Part shown: positions 8,619 through 17,216 of the stretch, in pieces | How the letters are laid out: the number at the start of each line of letters is the position of its first letter | Position numbering within the stretch: the stretch's first letter is position 1 | Origin: Acidobacteriota bacterium | GTDB lineage: Bacteria; Acidobacteriota; Vicinamibacteria; Marinacidobacterales; Marinacidobacteraceae | Direction: 5' to 3' | Assembly (NCBI GenBank): GCA_022822745.1 | Contig: JAJEAO010000106.1 | Coordinates: forward strand, 1 to 44,642 | Length of the DNA: 44,642 nucleotides | Made by a program: the position numbers and the translations under genes | Notes under the pieces: generated by a model | Seen by the model: the letters and a program-made list of their open reading frames with translations, nothing else | The model's database searches: none | Told to the model about the DNA's origin: nothing

Positions 8619-8647
8619 TTGACTTCGGCGCGCCGGCTCCGCAGTAT
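8619..8647 (+). promoter_or_regulatory. Possible sigma70-type promoter for the TonB-dependent receptor
   Basis: TTGACT (8619-8624) and CAGTAT (8642-8647) are 17 bp apart, about 80 bp before the receptor start. The -10 match is weak. The rest of the 8554-8724 gap holds nothing else I recognise. Confidence 0.3.
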
Positions 8648-8724
8648 CCGATCCTGAGTTCGTGTCCGTCCGCGAGGGGTCGGCCAAGCGGCATCGCGGC
8701 CTCAGCCCACCGAAGGAGGTACCC

Positions 8725-11538
8725 ATGAAGAACCGATCCCTGCGAGGACTTCTCCTCGCGCTTCTCGCCGTGGCGCTCGCGGCGCCGGCGGCCGCCCAGA
8801 CCCAGACGGGCACGGTCGAGGGGAACGTCGTGGACGGGACCGGCCAGGTCCTGCCGGGCGTTGCCGTCACCCTGGACGGCGAGGGTGGCAGCGATGTGGC
8901 GGTCACCTCCGGCACCGGCACCTACCGCTTCTTCGCGGTCTCGCCGGGCATCTACACCGTCCGTTTCGAGCTCGGCGGGTTCCAGACCCGGGTCTATGAG
9001 GAGGTCCGGGTGGACATCGCCCGCACGACCGCCATTGACGTGACCCTCGACCTCTCCACGGTCGAGGAGACGGTGACGGTGGTCGGCGAGGCGCCGCTGC
9101 TCGACACGAAGAGCACGGTCATCGGCGCGACCTTCGATGAGAGCCTCCTCGAGGAGGTTCCGAGCGCGCGCGATGTCTGGTCGCTCCTCGAGCACCAGGC
9201 GCCCGGCGTGACCACGAACCGCCTCGACGTCGGCGGCAGCGAGACCGGCCTCCAGGCCGTCTTCTCGGCCCGCGGCACTTCCTGGGGCCAGAACAGCTAC
9301 TACCTGAACGGAGTGAACGTGACCTGCCCGGCAGCTCTCGGCGCGAGCGGCTACTACTACGACTACGACAGCTTCGAGGAGATCCAGGTCGAGGTCGGAT
9401 CCCACCCCGCCTCGGTGAACGCCCCCGGCGTGTACCTGAACATGGTGACCAAGACCGGCGGCAACGAGTTCGCCGGATCCGTGGGCGCGTTCTACCAGAA
9501 CGACGCGACCCAGTTCGACAACTTCAGCAGCGAGCTGGAGTCGCAGGGCGGCACCGCTTCCGAGTTCGACTACCTGAGCGACTTCAACGGACAGATCGGC
9601 GGCCCGGTGGTCCGGGACCGCTCCACGTTCTACTTCTCGTTCCGCGACGAGAGGGTCCACCGCTACGTCTCCGGTGTGCAGTCCGTGACCGAGGACACCG
9701 ACATGCGGCAGTTCGTGCTCAAGAGCGATACCGATCTGAACGCCTCGAACAAGGTGAGCGCGGAATGGCACGAGATGACGTACTGGAAGCCGCGCCGCGG
9801 ACTCGCCGAGAACCGGCCACCGGAAGCGACCTGGATCGAGGACGACACCTTCCGGATCCTCCAGGCCACCTGGACTTCGACGCTCAGCGACAGCGCGCTG
9901 CTCGAGACCCGCTTCTCCCACCTGAACGTCTGGTTCCCGACCTACCATTCGGAGGAGGCGCAGGCGGCTGGACTCCAGGCGGGACAGGACACTGGTCTCG
10001 GCGTCTTCGTGAACGCCCGCGACTTCAACGTGGAGCGGCGCCGGAAGCGCTACTCCTACAAGAGCGATCTCACCTACTTCGCAGAGGAGTTCATGAACGC
10101 CGACCACGAGTTCAAGGTCGGTCTGGAGTACTCCCACAACCCGATCCGGAACGAGACGACGGCGATCGACGACGTCTTCCTGCGGTTCAACAACGGCGTG
10201 GCCGATGAAGTCTGGTTCCGCAACACGCCGCGCCACGACGGACAGACGCTCGACCAGACCTCTGCCTACATTGACGACATCATCACGAGCGGACGACTGA
10301 CTCTGAAGCTGGGACTGCGGTGGGACCGCTACCACGGCTGGCTCCCGGAGCAGAACAGCCCCGACGGCCGGTGGTGTACGACCGTCAACGGTTGCCCGCG
10401 CGAGTTTGCCGAGCGCTCCGGGATCCTCGATCTCGCCAGCTTCGCGCCCCGCCTCGGTCTTGTCGTGGGTCTCGAGGAGGGCGGCCAGAGCGCCTTCAAG
10501 GCGAGTTGGGGTCGCTACTACCACCAGTTCTCGACCGGCTTCGCCAACTTCGTGAACCAGAATGGCGCCCTCACGAACCGGTACCGCTGGACCGATCTGA
10601 ATGGCGACAGTCAGTTCCAGGATGGGGAGCAGGGAGACCTTCTCGCCGATGCGTTCGGGGCGACCGCAGCGATGAACACGATCTCGCCGGATCTGAAGCA
10701 CGAGTTCACTGATGAGTTGACGATGAGCCTCGAGCGCGAGTTCGAGGGCGACATCTGGGTGCAGGCGACGTTCTCCATGCGACGCACCGACGACCGCTCG
10801 GACCAGATCAATCTCGCCGCTCCCGACTCGGCGTATGATTCGATGCCGGTGACCGACCCCGGCCCCGACGGCATGGTGGGCACCGGAGATGACGGCGGCC
10901 AGATCACGGTCTTCAACCTCCGTCCCGAGTTCGTCGGCCTCAGCGAGCGGCAGATCGCCACGATCCCCGCGTTCGAAGACAGCTATCGGGGCGTGGAGCT
11001 GACGACGCAGAAGCGGTTCTCCAACAACTGGCAGGCTCTCGTCTCCTACACCTGGAACGACACGGATCACTGGTCCCGAGGCAACCAGTGGGAGAACACG
11101 AACCCGGGCATCTTCACGAATCCGAACCAGCAGATCAACGCCAAGGGCAAGTCCTTCTACGACCGAACCCACCAGTTCAAGGTCATCGGGACGTGGCACG
11201 CTCCTTTCGGCTTCCGGACCTCCGGCGTCATGCGCTATCAGACCGGGCAGCCGGTTGCGCGCACCTTCTTCGTCGGCGGCCTGAACCAGGGGGGCGCGAC
11301 GGTTCTTGCCGCTCCTGTCGGCAGCGACCGTCTGGACAACGTGACCACCTTCGACATCGCCATCTTCCGTGACTTCATGGTCGGCAACGTTCGCGTGGCT
11401 CCCGAGATCAACCTGTTCAACATCACGAACCAGAACACGGTGACCGCGATCAACACCTCGAGCGGCGCGAACTACGGGAGGATCTCGAACTACCTCTCGC
11501 CGCGAATCGCTCGATTCGCGATCCGCGTCCACTTCTAG
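8725..11538 (+). CDS. TonB-dependent outer-membrane receptor with carboxypeptidase-regulatory N-terminal domain
   Basis: The product is 937 aa. The signal peptide is MKNRSLRGLLLALLAVALAA...AAAQ. A CarboxypepD_reg-like domain follows at about 28-110 (GTVEGNVVDGTGQVLPGVAV). Next come a plug domain at about 120-250 (ETVTVVGEAPLLDTKS ... YYLNGVNVT) and a long beta-barrel rich in aromatic and Asp/Asn loops, ending in RFAIRVHF with the C-terminal Phe typical of outer-membrane barrels. AAGGAGGT at 8713-8720 is a strong ribosome site four bases before the ATG and decides this start over an upstream one. It presumably imports an energised substrate or siderophore; the substrate is unknown and no SusD partner is present. 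A strong hairpin follows the stop. Confidence 0.93.
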   Translation: MKNRSLRGLLLALLAVALAAPAAAQTQTGTVEGNVVDGTGQVLPGVAVTLDGEGGSDVAVTSGTGTYRFFAVSPGIYTVRFELGGFQTRVYEEVRVDIARTTAIDVTLDLSTVEETVTVVGEAPLLDTKSTVIGATFDESLLEEVPSARDVWSLLEHQAPGVTTNRLDVGGSETGLQAVFSARGTSWGQNSYYLNGVNVTCPAALGASGYYYDYDSFEEIQVEVGSHPASVNAPGVYLNMVTKTGGNEFAGSVGAFYQNDATQFDNFSSELESQGGTASEFDYLSDFNGQIGGPVVRDRSTFYFSFRDERVHRYVSGVQSVTEDTDMRQFVLKSDTDLNASNKVSAEWHEMTYWKPRRGLAENRPPEATWIEDDTFRILQATWTSTLSDSALLETRFSHLNVWFPTYHSEEAQAAGLQAGQDTGLGVFVNARDFNVERRRKRYSYKSDLTYFAEEFMNADHEFKVGLEYSHNPIRNETTAIDDVFLRFNNGVADEVWFRNTPRHDGQTLDQTSAYIDDIITSGRLTLKLGLRWDRYHGWLPEQNSPDGRWCTTVNGCPREFAERSGILDLASFAPRLGLVVGLEEGGQSAFKASWGRYYHQFSTGFANFVNQNGALTNRYRWTDLNGDSQFQDGEQGDLLADAFGATAAMNTISPDLKHEFTDELTMSLEREFEGDIWVQATFSMRRTDDRSDQINLAAPDSAYDSMPVTDPGPDGMVGTGDDGGQITVFNLRPEFVGLSERQIATIPAFEDSYRGVELTTQKRFSNNWQALVSYTWNDTDHWSRGNQWENTNPGIFTNPNQQINAKGKSFYDRTHQFKVIGTWHAPFGFRTSGVMRYQTGQPVARTFFVGGLNQGGATVLAAPVGSDRLDNVTTFDIAIFRDFMVGNVRVAPEINLFNITNQNTVTAINTSSGANYGRISNYLSPRIARFAIRVHF

Positions 11539-11555
11539 ACCATCTTCGGATCGCA

Positions 11556-11585
11556 GGGAGCGCCGCTCTGGCGAGCGGCGCTCCC
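11556..11585 (+). terminator. Hairpin terminator after the TonB-dependent receptor gene
   Basis: A perfect 12-bp stem (GGGAGCGCCGCT / AGCGGCGCTCCC) with a 6-nt loop starts 18 bp after the receptor stop. There is no clear T-run, so termination may be Rho-assisted. Confidence 0.65.
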
Positions 11586-11731
11586 GACGCAGGAACGCGG
11601 CCGCCCCCCGTGCCGGACAGAGCACTGCGGAGCGACCGGGTGATTGTTCGTCGAAGCCGTCCCGGCTGAGCGTTCCGCCGCGTGGCCGAGTGCGGCGCCC
11701 TGGTTCCTCCGCCAACCGCCGCGTCGCGAGC

Positions 11732-12853
11732 ATGACCCGACGTCGCGTCATCGCCAGCCTCGCGAGCGCGGCTCTGGCGCCGCCGCTCCCCGGCCTCGCG
11801 AGGACGAGTTCCCAGGCAGTCGCGCTGCCATGGGATGACGTCGAACCGCTCCCGGAAGGGATCCGGGCCCGCTTCACCGACCTCGCCCGCGTCACCGGCG
11901 AGACCGTCCCGAACGACGACTTCTTCGTCCTGCATCACGGTGTCCTCCCGCCCGACCGGGGCGCCCGTTTCCGGCTGCGGATCGGCCTCCGCGGCGCGCC
12001 TCCCGCCCGCGAGCTGTCCTCGGCCGACCTCACCCGCCTGCCCCGCGCCCAGCCGACCGTCGCCTTCGAGTGCTGCGGCAACGGGGGCGTCGGCATGCAC
12101 GGACTTCTCGGCGCCGCCCGCTGGGCCGGCGTCCCGCTCGCCCCGCTCCTCGACGGCCTGATCGTGCCCGACGCCCGGGAGGTCGTCTTCTTCGGCGCCG
12201 ACCGCGCCGAGGAACGGCTCCGCGGGAACCGCTACCCGACCCGCTTCGCCCGCAGCCTCCCCCTCGCCGACGCCCTCGCGCCGGGCGTGCTGCTCGCCGA
12301 CACGATGAACGGGGAACCCCTGCCCCGGGAACACGGCGGCCCGCTGCGGCTGATCGTCCCCGGCTTCTACGGCGTCTCCCAGGTGAAGTGGCTGGAACGC
12401 ATCGAGGTCTGGCCCGAGCGCTTCGCCGGCTGGTTCCAGGCGAAGGACTACGTCACGGTGCGGGGCGTGGGAACCCCATCCGGCGTGATCCACGAGGCGA
12501 GCGCGATCGGCCGGATGCGGCTCAAGTCTCTGGTGACGCGGGTGGAGCCATCCGCGAACGGCGGTCTGTTCATTCGCGGTCTCGCGTGGAACGACGGGCG
12601 CGGACCCGTCGAAGCCGTCGAGGTCCGGGTGGACGAGGGCCCCTGGCGCCCGACCGACCTCGAGACGTCAGCCCACCGCTACGGCCTGCGGCGCTTCTCC
12701 CTGCCCTGGCCCGCTCCCGCGCCCGGCCTCCACTCCCTCGTCTCCCGCGCCCGCGACGCGAGCGGCCTCCAGCCCACCGAGGCCGAGGCCTCCCACCGCA
12801 AGGCCACGCCGTGGGAGAACAACGGCCAGGTCCTCCGCCGCATCCGACTCTGA
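11732..12853 (+). CDS. Tat-exported sulfite oxidase-family molybdopterin oxidoreductase
   Basis: The product is 373 aa. It begins MTRRRVIASLASAAL, a twin-arginine signal. The oxidoreductase molybdopterin-binding domain spans about 55-240 and contains FECCGNGG (Cys114-Cys115). In sulfite oxidases the Mo-ligating Cys lies in the matching C-x-GN motif, and Cys114 aligns with it. The 270-360 region resembles the Mo-cofactor dimerisation domain (GRMRLKSLVTRVEP, VEVRVDEGPW). There is no heme domain. Periplasmic oxidation of sulfite or another oxyanion is the family role; the substrate here is unknown. An in-frame start further upstream would precede the RRR motif with unlikely sequence. The stop TGA directly abuts the stop of the convergent toxin gene (TGATCA). 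Confidence 0.85.
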   Translation: MTRRRVIASLASAALAPPLPGLARTSSQAVALPWDDVEPLPEGIRARFTDLARVTGETVPNDDFFVLHHGVLPPDRGARFRLRIGLRGAPPARELSSADLTRLPRAQPTVAFECCGNGGVGMHGLLGAARWAGVPLAPLLDGLIVPDAREVVFFGADRAEERLRGNRYPTRFARSLPLADALAPGVLLADTMNGEPLPREHGGPLRLIVPGFYGVSQVKWLERIEVWPERFAGWFQAKDYVTVRGVGTPSGVIHEASAIGRMRLKSLVTRVEPSANGGLFIRGLAWNDGRGPVEAVEVRVDEGPWRPTDLETSAHRYGLRRFSLPWPAPAPGLHSLVSRARDASGLQPTEAEASHRKATPWENNGQVLRRIRL

Positions 12854-13201
12854 TCAGACCCGCCCGAGCACGATGTCGAGCCCCTGAAGCAGGCGTTCCA
12901 CCAGACCTGGAGCCAGTGCGCCCACCGGTGCGTCCAGCAGCACCCGGTCGATCGCAGTCACGAGCGAGACATTCGCCACCGAATCACGGTCGAGACCCGT
13001 CCAGCGAGCGGACAACAGCAAGTTGCCGGGGGCTGCAGAGAAGCGGAGAGTGCTGGTCAGCGGGACGACGACGACCGTCGCGATGCGACTCCGGTTCAGG
13101 GAGTTGCCTTGCACAACGACGACGGGACGACGAAACCCCGCCGCGGAGCCCACCCGCGAGGGCATGTTTGCCCAGCACACATCGCCCCTCGCGATCACCA
13201 C
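12854..13201 (-). CDS. MazF/PemK-family endoribonuclease toxin
   Basis: The product is 115 aa. Typical MazF/PemK features are the N-terminal RGDVCWANMP, the strand RRPVVVVQGNSLN, VVVPLTSTLR, and a C-terminal region ending GLDIVLGRV. Family members cleave mRNA as the toxin of a type II toxin-antitoxin system. The start is GTG at 13201 or the adjacent GTG at 13198; the latter overlaps the antitoxin TGA as GTGA. It is the second gene of a two-gene operon with the ribbon-helix-helix antitoxin. The Cys in RGDVCWAN replaces a residue that is usually Trp or Tyr, and the rest looks intact. Confidence 0.87.
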   Translation of the reverse strand: MVIARGDVCWANMPSRVGSAAGFRRPVVVVQGNSLNRSRIATVVVVPLTSTLRFSAAPGNLLLSARWTGLDRDSVANVSLVTAIDRVLLDAPVGALAPGLVERLLQGLDIVLGRV

Positions 13202-13431
13202 TCGGTCCGCTCCAGAACCCGCCGAGCGGCGACGCCGACGAACTCGCGATTCGGGTCGTCACCCTGCTCCACGACGCGATTCATCGCCCGGGTCACCGCG
13301 TCCGGCTCATGCCGCGCCAGGTATTCCTCGAGCGCAGCGGCATAGACGGCGCTCCGACTTCGACCCGCCATGCGAGCGAACTGGTCCGCCCGCCGAAAGA
13401 CAGAGTCGGGTATGGATACGGCGGTCTTCAT
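13195..13431 (-). CDS. Ribbon-helix-helix antitoxin paired with the MazF-like toxin
   Basis: The product is 78 aa. MKTAVSIPDSVFRRADQFAR followed by SRSAVYAAALEEYLARH is a classic RHH (CopG/MazE-like) DNA-binding fold. The C-terminal 35 residues should bind and neutralise the toxin. The gene overlaps the toxin gene. A short palindrome lies across its start codon, consistent with autorepression. Confidence 0.87.
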   Translation of the reverse strand: MKTAVSIPDSVFRRADQFARMAGRSRSAVYAAALEEYLARHEPDAVTRAMNRVVEQGDDPNREFVGVAARRVLERTEW

Positions 13432-13442
13432 ACTCCTAGTAT
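13430..13442 (-). promoter_or_regulatory. Palindrome and possible -10 box at the antitoxin start
   Basis: ATACTCCTAGTAT is a 5+3+5 inverted repeat that includes the A and T of the antitoxin start codon. On the minus strand a TATACT element ends six bases before the ATG. Transcription would then start at or beside the ATG, giving a leaderless or near-leaderless mRNA. The palindrome is a plausible RHH operator. Confidence 0.4.
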
Positions 13443-13552
13443 AACTCCCGACGTAGAGGCGATCGCCACGACTTCGAGTCCGGGCCGGCGGGGCCTGCTC
13501 CAGGCCGTCCGAACTCGGTCAGCGCCTGATCGCTCCGGCCCGGTGCGAAGCA

Positions 13553-14875
13553 TCAGCGCGTCGTGGGCGCCTCGATGCCGAACTCGTGAAGCGTGGCTTC
13601 GAGCGTCGGCTTCTCGAGGCGGATGCGCTCGTCGTTCAGCAGGTAGGAGAACAGATAGCCGCCCCCGAGCATGAGGATGCCGATCAGGAAGCAGTACATG
13701 ACCGCCCGGTCGGGATACACGTCCTTCAGGTAGCCGACGTAGAGCGGACCGGCGATCCCCGCCGCCGCCCAGGCGGTGAGCACGGCGCCGTAGATCGCCG
13801 ACATCCGGCGCGCCCCGAACATGTCGATGATGAAGGGGGGCATGGTTGCGAAGCCTCCGCCGAAACAGAGCAGGACGTAGCAGACGAGGACCGAGAAGAT
13901 CCAGGGGTTCGTCTCGGTCATCAGTACGCCGAAGACGACCATCTGCGTGGCGAGCAGGATGCGGAACACGTTGACCCGGCCGATCCGGTCCGACAGCAGG
14001 CCCCAGAAGAGACGCCCGAGGCCATTGAACACGGAGCTCACCGCGATCAGGGTCGCGCCGTATTCGGCAAGCACCGCCGGCTCGAGCGCAGGGTCGGCGA
14101 GGCCCCAGACTTCCTGCAGCAGCTCGGACTGGAAACTGATGATCGAGATGCCGGCGGCGATGTTGAAGAAGAACACGGTCCACAACAGCGCGAACTGTCC
14201 GGTCCGGAGATACGCCCCGACGGACGGCGCGGCTTCGGGGTCCTCCCGAGCCGGTCCAGCCTCCGGGTGGGCGAGGGCGGGCGAAGCGCGCGGCGGGTTG
14301 CTCATCAGCAGGCTCGCGGGGAACAGGATGGCCGCGAACACCGCCCCGAGTCCGAAGAAGACGAGCGGCAAGTCGCCGGCGGTTCGCACGAGAAGGACGG
14401 GGGCGAGCACCTTGCTGAGCAGCAGCGCGCCCACGCCGAACCCCATCACGACGACGCCGGTGGCGAGACCCTTGCGGTCGGGGAACCACTTCGCCACCGT
14501 GGCGACCGGCGTCACGTAGCCCATCCCGATCCCGATCCCGCCGAAGACGCCGTACCCGAGGCAGAAGAAGGGGACGTTGTCCAGTCGCAGCGCGATGCCC
14601 GCCACCAGGTACCCGCAACAGAACAGCGCGCTGCCGGCAAGGGCCAGCCTCCGGGGGCCGATCCGCGGCAGCGCCTGACCGGCCCAGGCGGCCGAGACCC
14701 CCAGCGAGAAGATCGCCAGGCTGAACGCCCACGCGGTCTCGGTGAAGCTCCAGCCGGACTGGCGGACGAGGAGCGTCTGGAAGTAGCTCCAGGCGTACAC
14801 GGTCCCGAAGCAGAGCTGGAGCACGGTACAGACGATCACCGCCACCAGGCGCGACGACCGCCCGGATCCCGTCAT
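13553..14875 (-). CDS. MFS transporter, oxalate/formate antiporter (OFA) type
   Basis: The product is 440 aa with about twelve hydrophobic segments. Features of the OFA branch are an N-terminal FGTVYAWSYFQTLLVRQSGW, the GYGVFGGIGIGMGYVTPVA stretch, KWFPDRKGLATGVVVMGFG in the central loop, and NGLGRLFWGLLSDRIGR. OFA carriers exchange carboxylates such as oxalate, formate or lactate-type substrates; the substrate here is unproven. The start MTGSGRSSRL is chosen because the frame upstream is low-complexity. It is third in an operon after a binding protein and a HAMP sensor, and faces a nearby alpha-hydroxy-acid oxidase. Together these suggest a small carboxylate substrate. Confidence 0.87.
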   Translation of the reverse strand: MTGSGRSSRLVAVIVCTVLQLCFGTVYAWSYFQTLLVRQSGWSFTETAWAFSLAIFSLGVSAAWAGQALPRIGPRRLALAGSALFCCGYLVAGIALRLDNVPFFCLGYGVFGGIGIGMGYVTPVATVAKWFPDRKGLATGVVVMGFGVGALLLSKVLAPVLLVRTAGDLPLVFFGLGAVFAAILFPASLLMSNPPRASPALAHPEAGPAREDPEAAPSVGAYLRTGQFALLWTVFFFNIAAGISIISFQSELLQEVWGLADPALEPAVLAEYGATLIAVSSVFNGLGRLFWGLLSDRIGRVNVFRILLATQMVVFGVLMTETNPWIFSVLVCYVLLCFGGGFATMPPFIIDMFGARRMSAIYGAVLTAWAAAGIAGPLYVGYLKDVYPDRAVMYCFLIGILMLGGGYLFSYLLNDERIRLEKPTLEATLHEFGIEAPTTR

Positions 14876-14912
14876 CACGTTTCGGCGCCGGCGCCGGGCG
14901 GAACCCGCCGCG

Positions 14913-15689
14913 TCACGCGACCGAACGGCTCTCCCGGACCGCGGGCGGCGCGTCGGGGTCCCCGGGAGACCGGGTGCGGGACAGGTAGAGGATGAGCCGC
15001 GCAATCTGCCCGACTTCGTCGTCGCGTTCGAGCAGCTTTCGGCGCCCTGCCGCCGGCGCCTCTCCCTCCGGGGCCTGTCGGGCGGATTCCACGGCGTAGG
15101 CGAGGAGTTCCGCCAGCGGCCGCGCGACGAGGTTGACGAGCCAGTTGGACGCCAGGATGCCCCCGACGAGAAGGATGGAGATGAGATACATCTGCTGGCC
15201 GATCGCCCGCTGGATCTTCAGCGCGACCAGATCCAGGTCCATTCCCAGGTGAACGGTCCCCGCGACTCCCGCCAGGATCGGGCTGCCCACTTCGAGGAAG
15301 TCCCCCATGCCGGGAATGCTGCGTTCCACCGGCTCGGTGGCGAAGGGGTCGCCCTCCAGGATCCCGGTCGGAATCCCGGGCACGAACGTGTGCGCGAGGA
15401 ACGCCCCGGTTTCGTCCGTGATGTAGATGTAGCGGATCCCCTGCACTTCCACGAACTGATCGATCAGGGACTGGAGCGTCGCGAGGTTGCGGTTCAGCAG
15501 GATGTCCACGCTCGAGTCGGCGATCGTCTTGGCGATGCTCTGGCTGTTGGCCGCGTACTCGGCGGAGAGTTCCGTGTCCACGGTGTGGATGCACAGGAGC
15601 GAAGTCGAGAGGACGATCAGACCGAACAGCGCGAAGATGCCGAAACGCATCCGCTGGAACAGCCGGTGGACCTTCACGTCGGCAGGCAT
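14913..15689 (-). CDS. Two-TM periplasmic sensor protein ending after the HAMP region
   Basis: The product is 258 aa. TM1 is at about 16-36 (GIFALFGLIVLSTSLLCIHT). A periplasmic domain of about 125 residues contains GIRYIYITDETGAFLAHTFV, as in dCACHE/PAS-like sensors. TM2 is at about 167-187, and a HAMP-like helix pair runs from about 188 to 238 (ARPLAELLAYAVESARQ ... DDEVGQIARLILYLS). The sequence then stops with about 20 polar residues. No kinase, cyclase or methyl-accepting domain follows. It lies 18 nt after the binding-protein gene and 37 nt before the transporter gene. It may relay ligand binding to a separate partner or gate the transporter; both are inference. Confidence 0.75.
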   Translation of the reverse strand: MPADVKVHRLFQRMRFGIFALFGLIVLSTSLLCIHTVDTELSAEYAANSQSIAKTIADSSVDILLNRNLATLQSLIDQFVEVQGIRYIYITDETGAFLAHTFVPGIPTGILEGDPFATEPVERSIPGMGDFLEVGSPILAGVAGTVHLGMDLDLVALKIQRAIGQQMYLISILLVGGILASNWLVNLVARPLAELLAYAVESARQAPEGEAPAAGRRKLLERDDEVGQIARLILYLSRTRSPGDPDAPPAVRESRSVA

Positions 15690-15707
15690 GTCCCGGCGCG
15701 CTCGACG

Positions 15708-17042
15708 TCAGGCGGCGAAATTGTTCCAGTCGGCGAGCGGCGCGAAGCGTCCGTCCTCGACCACCGTGTAGTACACGCGGTCGAGTCCCTGGCGCCGGTC
15801 CGGGCCGAAGGAGACCCGCTCCCCGATGCCGAGATCGAAGTCCCGGATGGAAAAGACGGCCTCCTCGAGCCCGGCGCGGCTCGGCGCCTCGTGAAAGCGT
15901 CGCAGGATCTCGCACATCAGCTTCGCGTTCAGGAACCCCTCCAGACTGACGAAGCTCCGGGGCAGCGGCCGGTAATCGTCGGAGGCGAACTGCTCGGGGA
16001 TCTGCGGGTCGTGCCGCTCCATGAGATCCCGGTACTCCCGGACGGCCGGCACCGCGGTGTCCTCGTAGCTCGGCACGACCTGGGAATTGACGAGCCATCG
16101 CGTCGTGATCTCGGGGTCGTCGCGGCCCTCGCTCAGCAGGTTCACGAGGTTTTCGCTGCCGACGAAGGAAAGGTTGGCGATGGGTACCTCGAGCCCGAGG
16201 TCCACGGCGTCGCGCGCGAGGGCGGCGCAGGCGGCGTAGGCGCCCACGCAGATCACCGCGTCGGGCGCCGACCGCATGAGAATTTCGACCTGCGCCCGCA
16301 TGCTGCCGGTAAAGCGGGCGCCGCGCCGGTAGGTCGCTTCGGCGGCGATCGTCTCGCCATGCCGCTCGAGGGCCGCCCGCACTCCCGCCCAGCCGCTGCG
16401 GCCGTAGGCGTCGGCCTGATAGAAGACCGCGATCCGGCGGCGGCCGACCGAGAGCAGGTTCTCGACGAGCCCGGCCGTCTCCTGGCGGTACGAGGCGCGC
16501 AGGTTGAAGGCGAAGTCCCCGTAGGGGGGCTCCCGTTGCGGCTGCGCTCCCGTGAACGGAAAGAACATGTAGATCTGCTCTTCCTGGAACTTCTTGAGCA
16601 TCGGCAGCACGCGGGTCACGGTCGGCGTCCCCACGTAGCCGAACAACAGGAACACCCGGTCCTCCAGCATCAGCTTCAGGGTGTTCTCGACACAGGGATC
16701 CGGCTGGTAGCCGTCGTCGTAGAGCTGCAACTCGATCCGGCGGCCCGCGATGCCACCGCTCGCGTTGACGTGGCTGAAGTACGCCATCGCGCCGCGGTAG
16801 AGCTCGATTCCGAGCCCGCCGGAAGGACCGGTGAACGCGGCCGAAGTGCCGAGCAGGATGGCGTCACCGGAGGGGCCCGCCGAGCGATTCCGGCCTCCCG
16901 GCGCGAGCAGGGCGGGGAGGGCGCCGTCCGCGAGCCTCGTCCACGGAGCGAGGAGCGCCGCCGCCAGGCCGGAGCGCACGAGCAGCCGGCGGCTCACAGC
17001 GGCCCCGAAGCCCGCCGCGCGGCTTCGGCGCGGATTCGTCAC
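15708..17042 (-). CDS. Periplasmic branched-chain-amino-acid-type substrate-binding protein
   Basis: The product is about 444 aa. The N-terminus contains SRRLLVRSGLAAALLAPW, a Tat-like signal. The mature part has the periplasmic-binding-protein type 1 fold seen in LivJ/UrtA-like proteins: LLGTSAAFTGPSGGLGIELY, YFSHVNASGGIAGRRIELQ, LFGYVGTPTVTRVLP, VFYQADAYGRSGWAGV and PEQFASDDYRPLPRSFVSLE. Two GTG starts are possible, 17042 (with AAGGGAGA about ten bases upstream) and 17078; I prefer 17042. No ABC permease or ATPase is nearby. With the HAMP sensor gene immediately downstream, it may serve as a ligand-sensing protein instead of a transporter subunit. Confidence 0.85.
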   Translation of the reverse strand: MTNPRRSRAAGFGAAVSRRLLVRSGLAAALLAPWTRLADGALPALLAPGGRNRSAGPSGDAILLGTSAAFTGPSGGLGIELYRGAMAYFSHVNASGGIAGRRIELQLYDDGYQPDPCVENTLKLMLEDRVFLLFGYVGTPTVTRVLPMLKKFQEEQIYMFFPFTGAQPQREPPYGDFAFNLRASYRQETAGLVENLLSVGRRRIAVFYQADAYGRSGWAGVRAALERHGETIAAEATYRRGARFTGSMRAQVEILMRSAPDAVICVGAYAACAALARDAVDLGLEVPIANLSFVGSENLVNLLSEGRDDPEITTRWLVNSQVVPSYEDTAVPAVREYRDLMERHDPQIPEQFASDDYRPLPRSFVSLEGFLNAKLMCEILRRFHEAPSRAGLEEAVFSIRDFDLGIGERVSFGPDRRQGLDRVYYTVVEDGRFAPLADWNNFAA

Positions 17043-17216
17043 GTCGCCGGATCTCCCTTCGGCGCCGCCACGGAACACTCGGCTCTCTCCCGTGAAATGG
17101 TCGCCGGATTTCGATGATACGCCTTCGGCGCGCCCAGGCGGCGGGGCGGAGGGCCGGTTGAAGTGGTCCCGGCCGGTCGGTAGGCTCCGACGAAAGCGAA
17201 CGTCGAACCCCCTGCC

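Noticed and set aside
7141-11895. Open frame of almost 1,600 codons on the minus strand opposite the TonB-dependent receptor gene
   Set aside because: It is a GC-driven shadow. Its sequence is Arg/Gly/Glu-rich without domains, whereas the plus strand encodes a complete receptor with signal peptide and ribosome site.
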